A DNA stretch of 64,000 nt from JAHZKS01 sp047404135 (GCA_047404135.1 JBDOIT010000004.1:124001-188000), one strand, 5' to 3'. Positions 43,298 through 52,527 are shown, counted from the stretch's first letter. Notes: generated by a model not told the origin, from the letters alone. Numbers and translations are program-made.

Positions 43298-44557
43298 ATG
43301 AAGATAGCAATAATAGGATCAGGAATATCAGGCTTGTCTTGCGCTTGGTTACTCAATAAAAAGTATGACATAACCCTATTTGAGAAAAATGACTACCTAG
43401 GAGGTCACTCTAATACAGAATCCATTTCTTATAGTGGTAAAAAAGTATCTGTTGATACTGGTTTTATTGTTTTTAATTTTAAAACTTACCCAAATTTCAA
43501 AGCTTTCCTTGACTTACTCGGGGTTAAAATTGCCAAAAGCAATATGTCATTTGGAATTAAAAATCTAGATAATGGTTTTGAATATAGTGGCAATAATATA
43601 TATAGTCTTTTTGCTCAGAAAAAGAATCTTTTCAATCTTAAATTCTTAAAAATGCTTAAGGATATTATAAAATTTAACAAAAACGCAATTAAACTTATTG
43701 AAGGCGGTGGTGGTATAAAAGACAAAACTTTGAATGAATTTATTGATAAACTAAAACTTGGTGAGTATTTTAAAAATTATTACCTTTTTCCAATGGCAGG
43801 AGCTATTTGGAGCTGCCCACTTGAATTGATCAAAAACTATCCTGCCAAAACTTTTCTGCTTTTTTTTTACAATCACGGTCTTTTGACTGTCAAAAATCAG
43901 CCTCAGTGGCATACGATTGATGGAGGATCAAAAGAATACGTTAAAAAGATGAGTGAAAGCTTTAATGATAAAATCAAGCTAGGGTGCAGAATTGTCAAGT
44001 CAGAAAAAGCAGGAGAGAAAATTATCTTAACTGACGATAAGCGTAAGAATTATGAATTTGATCATGTAATCTTTGCTTCTCACGCAGATCAAACTTACAA
44101 AATAATCTCAGACAAAACCAAAAAAGAGAAGAAGATTTTATCAAAAGTAAAATATAGTAAAAATATTGCCGTTCTACACAAAGATAAAAATCAGATGCCA
44201 GAAAATGAAAAGGCTTGGGCGAGTTGGGTTTACCTATCTAAGAAGGCGATAAACAAGGTTTCACTTAGCTACTGGATGAATAATTTACAAAAAATAGATC
44301 ATTCACGACCTCTATTTGTCACTTTAAATCCAATTGAGAAAATTAATAAAAAGGATATTTTTGGTGAATATGAGTATGAACATCCAATTTTTGATAGTGG
44401 AGCTGTTGATGCTCAAGAAAATTTAACCACAATACAAGGCAAAAGGAATATCTGGTTTTGTGGTGCCTGGACAAAATATGGCTTCCATGAAGATGGTTTA
44501 AATTCAGCAATTAATGTTGCGCAGCAATTTGGAATAGAGGCGCCATGGAAAAGATGA
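43298..44557 (+). CDS. FAD-dependent amine-oxidase-type oxidoreductase
   Basis: The 419-residue flavoprotein has an N-terminal FAD-binding motif IAIIGSGISGLSCAWLL (residues 3-19), then LFEKNDYLGGHSNT (about 28-41) with the GG motif of the amine-oxidase/desaturase family. A C-terminal FAD loop GAWTKYGFHEDGLNSA (about 389-404) completes it. In alpha- and gammaproteobacteria close relatives precede a DUF1365 gene and a cyclopropane-fatty-acid-synthase-like gene, as here; that set has been tied to methylated/furan fatty acid formation. It overlaps the DUF1365 gene by 13 nt. Confidence 0.87.
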   Translation: MKIAIIGSGISGLSCAWLLNKKYDITLFEKNDYLGGHSNTESISYSGKKVSVDTGFIVFNFKTYPNFKAFLDLLGVKIAKSNMSFGIKNLDNGFEYSGNNIYSLFAQKKNLFNLKFLKMLKDIIKFNKNAIKLIEGGGGIKDKTLNEFIDKLKLGEYFKNYYLFPMAGAIWSCPLELIKNYPAKTFLLFFYNHGLLTVKNQPQWHTIDGGSKEYVKKMSESFNDKIKLGCRIVKSEKAGEKIILTDDKRKNYEFDHVIFASHADQTYKIISDKTKKEKKILSKVKYSKNIAVLHKDKNQMPENEKAWASWVYLSKKAINKVSLSYWMNNLQKIDHSRPLFVTLNPIEKINKKDIFGEYEYEHPIFDSGAVDAQENLTTIQGKRNIWFCGAWTKYGFHEDGLNSAINVAQQFGIEAPWKR

Positions 44558-45330
44558 TAAAAAAGCCCTTGTTAATTAAGGGCGACATTATGCACCATAG
44601 GTTCTTTCCTAAAAAGAATCATTTTAACTATAAGAGCACATATATTTCTTTTCCTATATCCCAAAAAGTGCAGCTTAAGAAATCCCTATTTTCACTGGGT
44701 AAGTTCAATTTATTTGGATTCTATAATTCTGATTATGGAAACAAAGATGCAGGAGACCTTAGGGGTTGGCTTGATACGATTCTAAAAGAAAACAATATTA
44801 ATAATATACAGAAAATTATCCTAGTTACACATCCAAGAGTTGTTGGGTACGCCTTTAACCCTGTCAGCTTTTGGCTATGCCTTGATGATAAAAATCAATT
44901 AATTGCAGTACTCAGCGAGGTCAATAATACTTGTGGACAAAAACACAATTACCTTTGCTTTAAAGATGGATTAAAGCCAATAGAGTCAAATGATTGGATT
45001 GAAACAAAAAAAGAATTTTATGTTTCCCCTTTTATAAAAATTAAAGGAGAATATAAATTCCGATTCGAATATAAAGAAGATAGTATGAGTTTTTATATTA
45101 ACTATCTAGTGAAGGACAAACTACAGCTGAGCACTTTACTAAAATGCAATTTTCAGGAATTTAGCAGTAAGAACTTATTAGTTAGCTTTCTAAAGATGCC
45201 CTTTCTTGCTTTCAAGACAGTCATATTAATTCACTATCAAGCTATAAAATTATACTTCAAATCTATCAAATATTATAAATGCCCTGAGGCGTTAAAGAAA
45301 AATACAACTATCACAAAACATGAAAAATAG
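44545..45330 (+). CDS. DUF1365 family protein
   Basis: The 261-residue protein carries the DUF1365 pattern: GDIMHHRFFPKKNHFNY near the N-terminus (MHHRFFPKKNHF visible), LVTHPRVVGYAFNPVSFWLC (HPRVVGYAFNPVSFW, about residues 95-109), EVNNTCGQKHNY (about 126-137) and FYVSPF (about 156-161). Its function is unknown, but it nearly always neighbours the flavin oxidoreductase and CFA-synthase-like genes. Either ATG 44545 (GAGG upstream) or ATG 44554 (ATGA overlap) could start it. It overlaps the next gene by 11 nt. Confidence 0.87.
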   Translation: MEKMIKKPLLIKGDIMHHRFFPKKNHFNYKSTYISFPISQKVQLKKSLFSLGKFNLFGFYNSDYGNKDAGDLRGWLDTILKENNINNIQKIILVTHPRVVGYAFNPVSFWLCLDDKNQLIAVLSEVNNTCGQKHNYLCFKDGLKPIESNDWIETKKEFYVSPFIKIKGEYKFRFEYKEDSMSFYINYLVKDKLQLSTLLKCNFQEFSSKNLLVSFLKMPFLAFKTVILIHYQAIKLYFKSIKYYKCPEALKKNTTITKHEK

Positions 45331-46468
45331 AATCTTTAAGCATCTAGATAAGGCCAACCGCGGCTACTTAATTATAAGCAACCCATGTGGCAACGAAATA
45401 GATATTGGTGATAAAAGCAGCAATATTAAAGCAGATATTAAAATAAATGATTGGGCTCTGATCGATTTGGTCTTATCAAAAGGTGATATTGGTTTTGGTG
45501 AAGGTTATATAAAGGGTCTTTTTACTACCAGCAATTTAGCTAACCTTCTTTTATTTATCTCTTTAAACCAAAAGAAACTAGAGCCTTTATTTCATAGCAA
45601 TATTTTATATTCAGCTTTTTTTGGAATCAAGAATCTATTTAGAAAGAATAGCATTAAGGGCAGCAAAAAGAATATCGAGTATCATTATGATTTAGGAAAT
45701 GATTTCTATTCAGCGTGGCTCGATGATTCAATGAGTTATTCATCAGGAATATTTTGCAAAGAAGATTGCCTATTAAAGTCCCAAATCAATAAATATCATA
45801 GAATTCTAGGACAAATCAATCAAAATGGATCGGGCATTCTAGAAATAGGGTGCGGCTGGGGCGGTTTCATCAATGAGGCTCACAATAAGGGTTACAACGT
45901 AAGGGGCTTAACCTTGTCAAATGAGCAGAAGATATATAGCGAACAATTAATAAAAGATAAGAAGTTAAATGCCCATATTGCTTTGCAGGATTATAGGATG
46001 GAGCAGGGTAAGTTTGATAATATAGTCTCGATTGAAATGTTTGAGGCGGTTGGTAAAAAATATTGGGATGATTATTTCATCAAGATCAAAGAATGTTTAA
46101 AAAAAGAAGGAAGAGCTGTGGTGCAAACTATTGCAATAGGAGATGAATTTTATAAAAAATATCTAAAAACTTCTGACTACATCAGGGAATATATCTTTCC
46201 TGGAGGGTTCTTGCCATCTCCATCTATTTTCAATAAGTTGGCTAATAGTCATGGCCTTCATGTAGTTGATGAGTTTGGGTTTGGTGAATCTTATGCTAAA
46301 ACTTTATTGAAATGGCTAGATAATTTCAATAAAGCACAAAGTAAAGTTATGAATTTAGGGTACAATCAAGAATTTATTAGAAAATGGCAGTTTTACTTAG
46401 CTTATTGTGCAGCTGGCTTTAAGTCAAAAAGAACTGATGTAATTCAATATTCACTGGCGCATGCTTAA
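45320..46468 (+). CDS. Cyclopropane-fatty-acid-synthase-like SAM methyltransferase
   Basis: The 382-residue enzyme is of the CFA/mycolic-acid methyltransferase family, acting on unsaturated membrane phospholipids. The features are EYHYDLGNDFYSAWLDDSMSYSSG (YDLGNDFYSAWLD visible at about residue 117), SAM motif LEIGCGWGGF (about 174-183), SIEMFEAVG (about 239-247) and YIFPGGFLPS (about 294-303). Because it is linked to a flavin oxidoreductase and DUF1365, its product may be a methylated or furan fatty acid rather than a simple cyclopropane. The gene ends normally but is followed in the same frame by a decayed reading frame. Confidence 0.9.
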   Translation: MKNRIFKHLDKANRGYLIISNPCGNEIDIGDKSSNIKADIKINDWALIDLVLSKGDIGFGEGYIKGLFTTSNLANLLLFISLNQKKLEPLFHSNILYSAFFGIKNLFRKNSIKGSKKNIEYHYDLGNDFYSAWLDDSMSYSSGIFCKEDCLLKSQINKYHRILGQINQNGSGILEIGCGWGGFINEAHNKGYNVRGLTLSNEQKIYSEQLIKDKKLNAHIALQDYRMEQGKFDNIVSIEMFEAVGKKYWDDYFIKIKECLKKEGRAVVQTIAIGDEFYKKYLKTSDYIREYIFPGGFLPSPSIFNKLANSHGLHVVDEFGFGESYAKTLLKWLDNFNKAQSKVMNLGYNQEFIRKWQFYLAYCAAGFKSKRTDVIQYSLAHA

Positions 46469-46822
46469 AATAATAGCTCTATTTCTGCATTAATATTACC
46501 TGTAACTGAAAGGGATTATTTTCTACACGAAGAGTTTGGTTATAAAATTTGCAAGCATCCTAAATTTACCTTTTTACCACTGAAAGAATATGATTTTTAT
46601 TTATGTGATAATGATAAAGATTTTTTATATCCAGAAGTTAAAAAAAGTGATGTAATTAAGTCTAAATACAACAAAAATGGGGTTATCAGTTTTTACCACA
46701 ATGAATCTTTAACAGAAAAAACGACTTAAGAAAAATTCTCAAAAATATTCTTAGGTATCTGGCTTTACAAAGATAATAAGTACAAATCAATGACAAAAGA
46801 TTTATTTAGGAAAAATGAGTAA
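46469..46822 (+). pseudogene. Decayed, start-less reading frame after the CFA-synthase-like gene
   Basis: Directly after the methyltransferase stop the same frame is open for 86 codons without ATG, GTG or TTG, then TAA (46727-46729), then 30 more codons to TAA at 46820-46822. The composition is protein-like (for example ILPVTERDYFLHEEFGYK and WLYKDNKYKSMTKDLF). I do not recognise the family. The lack of a start and the internal stop point to an inactivated cluster gene, with the MFS start codon overlapping its end. This also accounts for the otherwise empty 346 nt between the two genes. Confidence 0.6.
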
Positions 46823-48044
46823 AATTAATAATACAAATCTAATATCATATTCTCTGCTTGCTTTCTGCCTGTCCTCTATTGGTCTACCTATATATATTTA
46901 TCTACCAAACTATTACGCTGATAATTTTGCTGTTAGCTTAAAAACTATGGCTGTTATTTTATTGGTTACTCGATTAGTTGATACTATCCAGGATCCAATA
47001 TTTGGGATAGTAAGCGACAAATTACCTCATTTAAAAAAGAAAATAATATGCTTTTTCTCCCCATTACTTGGCATTTCATTTTTATTACTATTTTACCCCC
47101 TAGCTACTTCCAATATAGAATTATGGCTAACTATATCACTAATTGCTACATACAGTATCTTTAGCATAATTTATATCAACTATCAGTCATATGCAGTGGC
47201 TTTTAGTAGTGATTACCATCTAAAAACCAAAATCATTTCATATCGTGAAGTTTCTTTTATTCTTGGAATAATCTTCTCCGCTGCTAGCCCAGCAATTTTA
47301 TTTAAATATTTTAGCGAGACCGACTCCTTTTTTTTTATTGGATTGGTTTATTTGGCTCTAATCATTATATTTGCTACCATATTCTATTTTCAGGCTCCTA
47401 GAAATAATTATCAAAGCAAAGTCAATAAAGGTGCCCTTAAGAAGATATTGCACAAACCAATTTTACGAAAATACTGTGTGATATTTTTACTCAACGCCAT
47501 ATCGTCATCGATTCCCGCAGTTCTAATATTATTTTTTGTTGAGAATGTCATCAACGCTAAACATTTGCTGGGCATGTTCTTGCTTCTGTATTTCTTTGGA
47601 TTGCTGCTTGGGGTTATGCTATGGACAAAATTATCTAAAATATTAAATGACAAAATTAAAACTTTTGTACTCTCAATCACATCCACAGTTTTTATATTTG
47701 GCTGGTGTTATTTTTTGGGCGAAGGAGACATATTGTTGTATGGCGTTATTTGTATTTTATCTGGAATTGGATTTGGCGGAGACTTTGCTTTATCATATTC
47801 AATCTTAACCGACCTTATTCAGAAACATAATCTGCAAAATTATGAAACAACTATATTTGGAATCACAAATTTTATTATAAAAATCTCATTAACTCTAGCT
47901 TCATCTGCCTTAATCTACTTCATTGGAGCTCTTGAAAATGATCCGTATAATAAAAAGCAATTTATTTCTTTTTCTTATGCATTACTTCCTATAGTCTTTA
48001 GAAGTTACGCAGCATTTATTCTTTATAAAAACTTTAAAAAGTGA
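46815..48044 (+). CDS. MFS transporter (GPH-like)
   Basis: The 409-residue carrier has about 12 membrane helices. The loop after helix 2 shows TRLVDTIQDPIFGIVSD (about residues 55-71), typical of glycoside-pentoside-hexuronide-type and related MFS proteins. In photooxidative-stress clusters of other proteobacteria an MFS gene of this kind lies between the CFA-like and DUF3833 genes, as here. The substrate is unknown and could be lipid- or sugar-related. The end overlaps the DUF3833 gene by 4 nt (ATGA). Confidence 0.85.
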   Translation: MSKINNTNLISYSLLAFCLSSIGLPIYIYLPNYYADNFAVSLKTMAVILLVTRLVDTIQDPIFGIVSDKLPHLKKKIICFFSPLLGISFLLLFYPLATSNIELWLTISLIATYSIFSIIYINYQSYAVAFSSDYHLKTKIISYREVSFILGIIFSAASPAILFKYFSETDSFFFIGLVYLALIIIFATIFYFQAPRNNYQSKVNKGALKKILHKPILRKYCVIFLLNAISSSIPAVLILFFVENVINAKHLLGMFLLLYFFGLLLGVMLWTKLSKILNDKIKTFVLSITSTVFIFGWCYFLGEGDILLYGVICILSGIGFGGDFALSYSILTDLIQKHNLQNYETTIFGITNFIIKISLTLASSALIYFIGALENDPYNKKQFISFSYALLPIVFRSYAAFILYKNFKK

Positions 48045-48592
48045 TGACTAAAAAAACTTTATTTAAATCAATCTCAATTATTTTATTATCTATGTCTCTA
48101 TTTTCATGCTCAATCATTAATCCAAAAGATTACAAAGAAAATAACCCTAAATTAGATATTAGAAGCTATCTCAATGGAAAAGTAAAAGCTTGGGGAATAT
48201 TAGAGGATCGAAGCGAAAAAGTTACTAGGCGCTTCACTGTAGAAATGGAAGGAAAATGGAGTGGCAATGAAGGAGTTTTAGAGGAACATTTTACTTTTGA
48301 TGATGGAGAGAAGAGTAAAAGAATATGGACAATAAAATTCAGCGATGATCATCATTTTACAGCATCTGCTGGTGATGTAATTGGTGTAGCAAAGGGTTCT
48401 CAGTATGGCAATGCTTTGCAAATGGAGTATGTTCTAGATCTTGAAGTTGACAAAAAGAAGAACACCAGATACAAAGTAACTTTAGATGATTGGATGTATC
48501 TTTTAGATGATAACACTTTAGTAAATAAATCTACAATCAAGAAATTTGGTATTACCTTTGGTAAGTTGACAATATTTTTCCAAAAAAAATAA
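48041..48592 (+). CDS. DUF3833 family lipoprotein
   Basis: The 183-residue protein has a signal peptide ending in a lipobox-like LFSC (Cys at about residue 23) and a DUF3833 domain with KAWGILEDRSEKVTRRFTVEM (KAWGILEDRSEKV visible, about 50-62), GVLEEHFTFDDGE (about 78-90) and a Trp-Met containing DDWMYLLDDNTLVN block (about 149-162). The function is unknown; genomic association with CFA-like and flavin genes suggests a lipid-linked periplasmic role. It abuts the next gene without a gap. Confidence 0.87.
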   Translation: MMTKKTLFKSISIILLSMSLFSCSIINPKDYKENNPKLDIRSYLNGKVKAWGILEDRSEKVTRRFTVEMEGKWSGNEGVLEEHFTFDDGEKSKRIWTIKFSDDHHFTASAGDVIGVAKGSQYGNALQMEYVLDLEVDKKKNTRYKVTLDDWMYLLDDNTLVNKSTIKKFGITFGKLTIFFQKK

Positions 48593-49354
48593 ATGACTAA
48601 TAGCAATTACTACAATGATAAAAATATTCTAGTACTTGGTGGGAGCTTTGGCATTGGTAAAGAATTATGCAAAGAACTTTCTAATCTTGGATCAAACCTA
48701 GCTATTGTTGCTCGTTCAAAGGATAAAATAGATAATTTATGTAAAACCCTAAATGGAAACCATCTATCAATTGCTAGTGATGTTTCTAAAAAAAGTGATG
48801 TAGATAAATTATCTACCATTTTAAGTAAAAAATGGAAAAACATAGATATAATAATCTTTTGTGTTGGCGCTTATCGGCCAATGAATATTGATAATTTTGA
48901 TCTACAAACAGCAAAAAACATCATAGACATAAATTTGAACAGCTTTCTAAATTTTATTGATTCATTCCTTCCGTCATTTAAAGAAAAGAAAATTGGTCAT
49001 TTAGCAATCATTTCAAGCGTTGCTGGGTATTTCGGAATGCCAAATTCTTTAGCTTACGGAGCCTCAAAGGCCGCTCTTAGCAACTTATCAGAAAGCTTGT
49101 TTTATGAATTAAAACAATATGAAACTAAAGTTCAATTGGTCAACCCAGGATTTGTTAAGACAAGGCTGACTGATCAAAATGATTTTAAAATGCCTGGGAT
49201 AATATCAGCAAATAAAGCTGCTAAGATAATAATAAAGCATTTACCACAAAACAGATTCGAGATTAAATTTCCATTTATTTTCACTTCTTTAATGAGAATT
49301 TTATCAATTCTGCCTTATAAAGTCAGGTTTTTCCTATTAAAAAATGAAAAATAA
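48593..49354 (+). CDS. Short-chain dehydrogenase/reductase
   Basis: This 253-residue classical SDR has the cofactor motif LVLGGSFGIGKEL (about residues 11-23), basic residue context VARSKDK (NADP preference likely), catalytic Ser in IISSVAGYFG (about 139) and the YGASK motif (about 151-155). A hydrophobic C-terminus (about 228-250) could anchor it to membrane. It is part of the plus-strand lipid cluster, abutting DUF3833 and overlapping the next SDR by 11 nt. The substrate is probably lipidic or a fatty-acid derivative by context only. Confidence 0.87.
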   Translation: MTNSNYYNDKNILVLGGSFGIGKELCKELSNLGSNLAIVARSKDKIDNLCKTLNGNHLSIASDVSKKSDVDKLSTILSKKWKNIDIIIFCVGAYRPMNIDNFDLQTAKNIIDINLNSFLNFIDSFLPSFKEKKIGHLAIISSVAGYFGMPNSLAYGASKAALSNLSESLFYELKQYETKVQLVNPGFVKTRLTDQNDFKMPGIISANKAAKIIIKHLPQNRFEIKFPFIFTSLMRILSILPYKVRFFLLKNEK

Positions 49355-50072
49355 GAATTTAAATGTTGTTGTCATAGGTGCAAGCGGTAGCTTGGGAAGT
49401 GAGTTTGTTAGACAGTTATCTGAGGACAAAAAAGTGAAATCAATATTTGCATTTAGTCGTTCAGAAATAGAATTTAACGATAGCAAAGTTGAGTCCTATT
49501 TTATTGATATAGAAGATGAAGAATCTATTAAATCCTCAGCCAGTAAGGCAAGTAAAAATGCCAATATTGATATAGTAATAGTTGCAACTGGGCTTCTTCA
49601 CTCCACAAATATTAATCCCGAGAAATCTTTAAGAGATTTATCAAAGGAAAAGTTCTATCAATTATTTAGCGTTAACACAATAGCTCCTGCCATCATAGCC
49701 AAGCATTTTATGCCAAAACTAAATAAGGGCTCAAAGTCAATTTTTGCTGCCTTAAGCGCCAGAGTAGGAAGCATTTCTGACAACCAACTAGGTGGGTGGT
49801 ATTCTTATAGGTCATCTAAGTCAGCTCTGAATATGGTGTTAAAAAATATATCCATAGAAATAGGAAGATCCAACAAGGACGCTATTATAGTTGGCTTGCA
49901 CCCGGGAACTGTTGATAGTGAATTATCCAAGCCATTCCAAAAGGCCGTTACAAAAGAAAGGCTATTCACAGCAGAATATTCTGTTAAAAAGCTATTGGAA
50001 GTTTTGGACAGTCTAAGCTCTTCTGATTCTGGAAATGTAATTGATTTTAACCATAAAAAAGTAGGTTTTTAG
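49344..50072 (+). CDS. Short-chain dehydrogenase/reductase (CsgA-like)
   Basis: The 242-residue SDR has VVVIGASGSLGSEFVRQL (residues 6-23) and YSYRSSKSALN containing the catalytic Tyr and Lys (about 153-163), plus GLHPGTVDSELSKPF (about 189-203), typical of the CsgA/YciK-like group. It is the last plus-strand gene of the cluster, converging on hemH after 45 nt. The substrate is unknown. Confidence 0.86.
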   Translation: MKNKNLNVVVIGASGSLGSEFVRQLSEDKKVKSIFAFSRSEIEFNDSKVESYFIDIEDEESIKSSASKASKNANIDIVIVATGLLHSTNINPEKSLRDLSKEKFYQLFSVNTIAPAIIAKHFMPKLNKGSKSIFAALSARVGSISDNQLGGWYSYRSSKSALNMVLKNISIEIGRSNKDAIIVGLHPGTVDSELSKPFQKAVTKERLFTAEYSVKKLLEVLDSLSSSDSGNVIDFNHKKVGF

Positions 50073-50117
50073 AATAATGATTAGTGATCGGGCTTTTAAT
50101 TATATATTAAAAACAAT

Positions 50118-51149
50118 TTATTTTATCCATAACTCCTTGTTCAATAGGTTGCTAATTAGCTCTATTGAATCACCACTGTCATTAAGGCAGGGAACGACAG
50201 AAAACCTCTCCCCTCCAAGATATAAGAAGAAATCTCTATATTCCATATCAACTTCTTCCAAAGTTTCTATGCAGTCAGAAGCAAAGCCAGGGGTTATTAC
50301 AATTAGATTCTTCACACCTTGTTCCACCAATTCTTTCAAAACATCAGAAGTATATGGCTTTAACCATTCTTTGGGCCCAAATCTAGATTGGAAACTAATG
50401 TGATTTTCTATTTGAATTTTTTGCCTTACTAATTCTTCATTAAATAGACGATTTGTTTTATGGCAAAAACATGAATAAGGATCACCTTTTTCAAAATATA
50501 TTTTTGGGATTCCGTGATAAGATGACAAAATTGCATCAGGCTTGAAATCTAAATTTTTGATATGATTTTTAACGCTATTTACCAAAGATTTAATATAAAT
50601 CTTATTATCATGGTATTGCCCTGCAATCCTAATTTCTGGCTGCCATCTAATTTTTTTTAAAACCCTGTATACCTCATCACATACAGTTGCTGTAGTAGCG
50701 GAACAGTATTGGGGGTACAGGGGAATAAATATTATTTTTTTACATCCCCTTTTAATCAAGTCATCAATCTTTGATTCAATTGATGGATTTCCATAGCGCA
50801 TTGCATAATCAACAATCAAATTCGGATGTTTTTTACTAACTAGATCCTTAAGCTTTTTAGCTTGAGATTTGGTGTAGAATTTTAAAGGTGACTCATCAAT
50901 ATCCTTCATCCAAATTTGCTGATACTTCTTACCAGTCGCAAAGGGTCGAAGTGGCAGAATGAAGAAAGCAAGAATCAATTTCCATAGAACTATATTTACC
51001 TCAATAACCCTTTTGTCGGACAAGAACTCTTTTAGATATTTTTTAACTGCAAAATATCCATAACCATCTGGTGTTCCTAGGTTAAGAACCAGAACTCCTG
51101 TTTTATCCTGGATCTTTGGGTGCTGATTGGGTAGGTTATTTTTACTCAT
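50118..51149 (-). CDS. hemH: Ferrochelatase
   Basis: The 343-residue enzyme inserts Fe(II) into protoporphyrin IX (or coproporphyrin III). I start it at ATG 51149; the longer reading from 51254 would read an unrelated frame across a neighbouring pseudogene. The features are VLVLNLGTPDG (about residues 17-27), the catalytic His in SSYHGIPKIYF (about 215-225), FQSRFGPKEWLKPYT (about 260-274) and TPGFASDCIETLEE (about 299-312). It supplies heme for cytochrome oxidase and heme O synthase. It overlaps the renalase-like remnant by 8 nt. Confidence 0.94.
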   Translation of the reverse strand: MSKNNLPNQHPKIQDKTGVLVLNLGTPDGYGYFAVKKYLKEFLSDKRVIEVNIVLWKLILAFFILPLRPFATGKKYQQIWMKDIDESPLKFYTKSQAKKLKDLVSKKHPNLIVDYAMRYGNPSIESKIDDLIKRGCKKIIFIPLYPQYCSATTATVCDEVYRVLKKIRWQPEIRIAGQYHDNKIYIKSLVNSVKNHIKNLDFKPDAILSSYHGIPKIYFEKGDPYSCFCHKTNRLFNEELVRQKIQIENHISFQSRFGPKEWLKPYTSDVLKELVEQGVKNLIVITPGFASDCIETLEEVDMEYRDFFLYLGGERFSVVPCLNDSGDSIELISNLLNKELWIK

Positions 51150-51393
51150 TATTTTTAAGATTTTTATTATTATCTTTTGCTTTTTGATAAAACTCCTTAA
51201 ATTTATCGCTTTTTGCAGCAAAGAACTGGGCGCTGTGATTAAAGTGAAGCTCATCAGTTATTATTGTTTTTATTCTACTGCCAACTCCTCTAGATGCATC
51301 AAAAATAGTCACTTCGTTTTAATTTGATAACTTTTTCACTAGTGTGATCCCGGATATTCCAGCTCCTCTTAGTGCTATTTTCTTATTTGCCAC
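51142..51393 (-). pseudogene. Remnant of a renalase-like NAD(P)/FAD oxidoreductase
   Basis: A GTG-started frame at 51393 reads KKIALRGAGISGITLVKKL, an FAD-binding Rossmann motif, then hits TAA. The same frame continues as EVTIFDASRGVGSR and FNHSAQFFAAK, which match the second FAD motif and the DHGAQFF block of renalase-like amine oxidases. It ends after about 83 codons where hemH begins, whereas intact family members are over 300 residues. This is a nonsense-bearing, 3'-truncated gene. Such flavoproteins often sit in the same stress/lipid clusters, so the cluster was probably larger in an ancestor. Confidence 0.75.
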
Positions 51394-51406
51394 CGCCTAT
51401 TCATTC

Positions 51407-52306
51407 TTACCTCAAATATTTTGGCACTATTTGTTTAAAAGACTTTAAATTACCAATAATTTTATCAATATTATCATTCTTATTGCTGGAAATATTGTCA
51501 TATTTTAATAGCTCAACTTGATCTGGAGTTAATAGATATATTTTAAAGAAGTTTAGTAATCTAGCCTGAATCTTCGCAATCGAAAATGGCAGTTTTATAA
51601 AAAATCTTTTCCTACCTGTTGTCTTAATAATAAATTGCATCAATTCTTTAAAACTTGACACATCAGGACCGTAGCTTTCAAAGATTTTATTTTTGTATTT
51701 TTTGCCATCTTCAGCAAGCAATACAATGCTCTCAACTAAATCTCCAACATAAATTGGTGCAAATTTTGCTTTTCCACCTCCAATAAGAGGCAAGAAAGGA
51801 GATATTTTTGATATTCTAGCAAACAGATTGAAAAAATTATCACAATCACCAAAAACTATACTCGGCTTTATTATATTGTAATTCTTAGAATTTTTGATAA
51901 CTACCTTTTGACCATCTAATTTTGTTTGAGCATAAATAGATGTTTTGCAAGACTCTTCAATTCCTAAAGCTGAAACATGTATCAAATGTTGCTTACCAGA
52001 AATTGTTTTCGATAAACACTCGGGGAATTTATGATGAAATTTAGAAAAATCACCTTTCTCATCTTCAAATAATTTTCCAATCAGGTTTATAATTACATCA
52101 TAATCCTTCACTAAATTTTTTACTGAATTCTCGTTAAATATATCGATGGTTTTGACTTGAAGACCTTTGATAGCAACAAATTCATCCAATGCTCTTACCT
52201 TATCCCTACAAACAACGCAGATCTGATGACCCTTCTTAGAAAGCACATGCGTTAAAGGCGATCCTATAAATCCAGATCCACCAAATATTAAGATTCTTTT
52301 ACTCAT
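51407..52306 (-). CDS. NDUFA9-like NAD(P)-binding protein (complex I associated family)
   Basis: The 299-residue atypical extended SDR has RILIFGGSGFIGSPLTHVL (residues 4-22) and a VSALGIEESCKTSIYAQTKLDGQ stretch holding Tyr/Lys (ALGIEESCKTSIYAQTKLDG, about 113-132). Alphaproteobacteria commonly encode this relative of the mitochondrial complex I subunit NDUFA9, sometimes annotated as complex I NAD(P)H-binding protein. It is probably a resident chromosomal gene that marks the right limit of the accessory cluster. The upstream region 52307-52527 is AT-rich and shows no gene. Confidence 0.8.
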   Translation of the reverse strand: MSKRILIFGGSGFIGSPLTHVLSKKGHQICVVCRDKVRALDEFVAIKGLQVKTIDIFNENSVKNLVKDYDVIINLIGKLFEDEKGDFSKFHHKFPECLSKTISGKQHLIHVSALGIEESCKTSIYAQTKLDGQKVVIKNSKNYNIIKPSIVFGDCDNFFNLFARISKISPFLPLIGGGKAKFAPIYVGDLVESIVLLAEDGKKYKNKIFESYGPDVSSFKELMQFIIKTTGRKRFFIKLPFSIAKIQARLLNFFKIYLLTPDQVELLKYDNISSNKNDNIDKIIGNLKSFKQIVPKYLR

Positions 52307-52527
52307 AACTTATAGATTTTGATAAAAAGCCAACTTATATTCAATATTAATTTGTTTTGGATAAATCACAATTTAATAATATAAAAAAACTATAATTTGG
52401 CTAAGAAATAACCTTCGCTTATCTGACAATACAGACTTAAGCCATACCCGCATAAAGGGATAGCCCAGATTGTTCAAATCATTCGAATTTTCAATATAAA
52501 ATAATTTACTAAATACAAAGAAGTGCA

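Noticed and set aside
51150..51254. Longer N-terminus for ferrochelatase starting at 51254
   Set aside because: The extra 35 residues come from an alternative frame across the renalase-like remnant, and ferrochelatase similarity begins after ATG 51149.
28305..51393. Recoding of UAA as a sense codon, suggested by several in-frame TAA codons followed by open sequence
   Set aside because: TAA ends many intact core genes here at the expected positions (for example coxA, ctaB, ubiG), so decay by nonsense change is simpler.
41422..52500. Integrated island with tRNA-Asn attachment repeats
   Set aside because: No copy of the tRNA 3' end and no integrase were seen, so defined att boundaries are not claimed.
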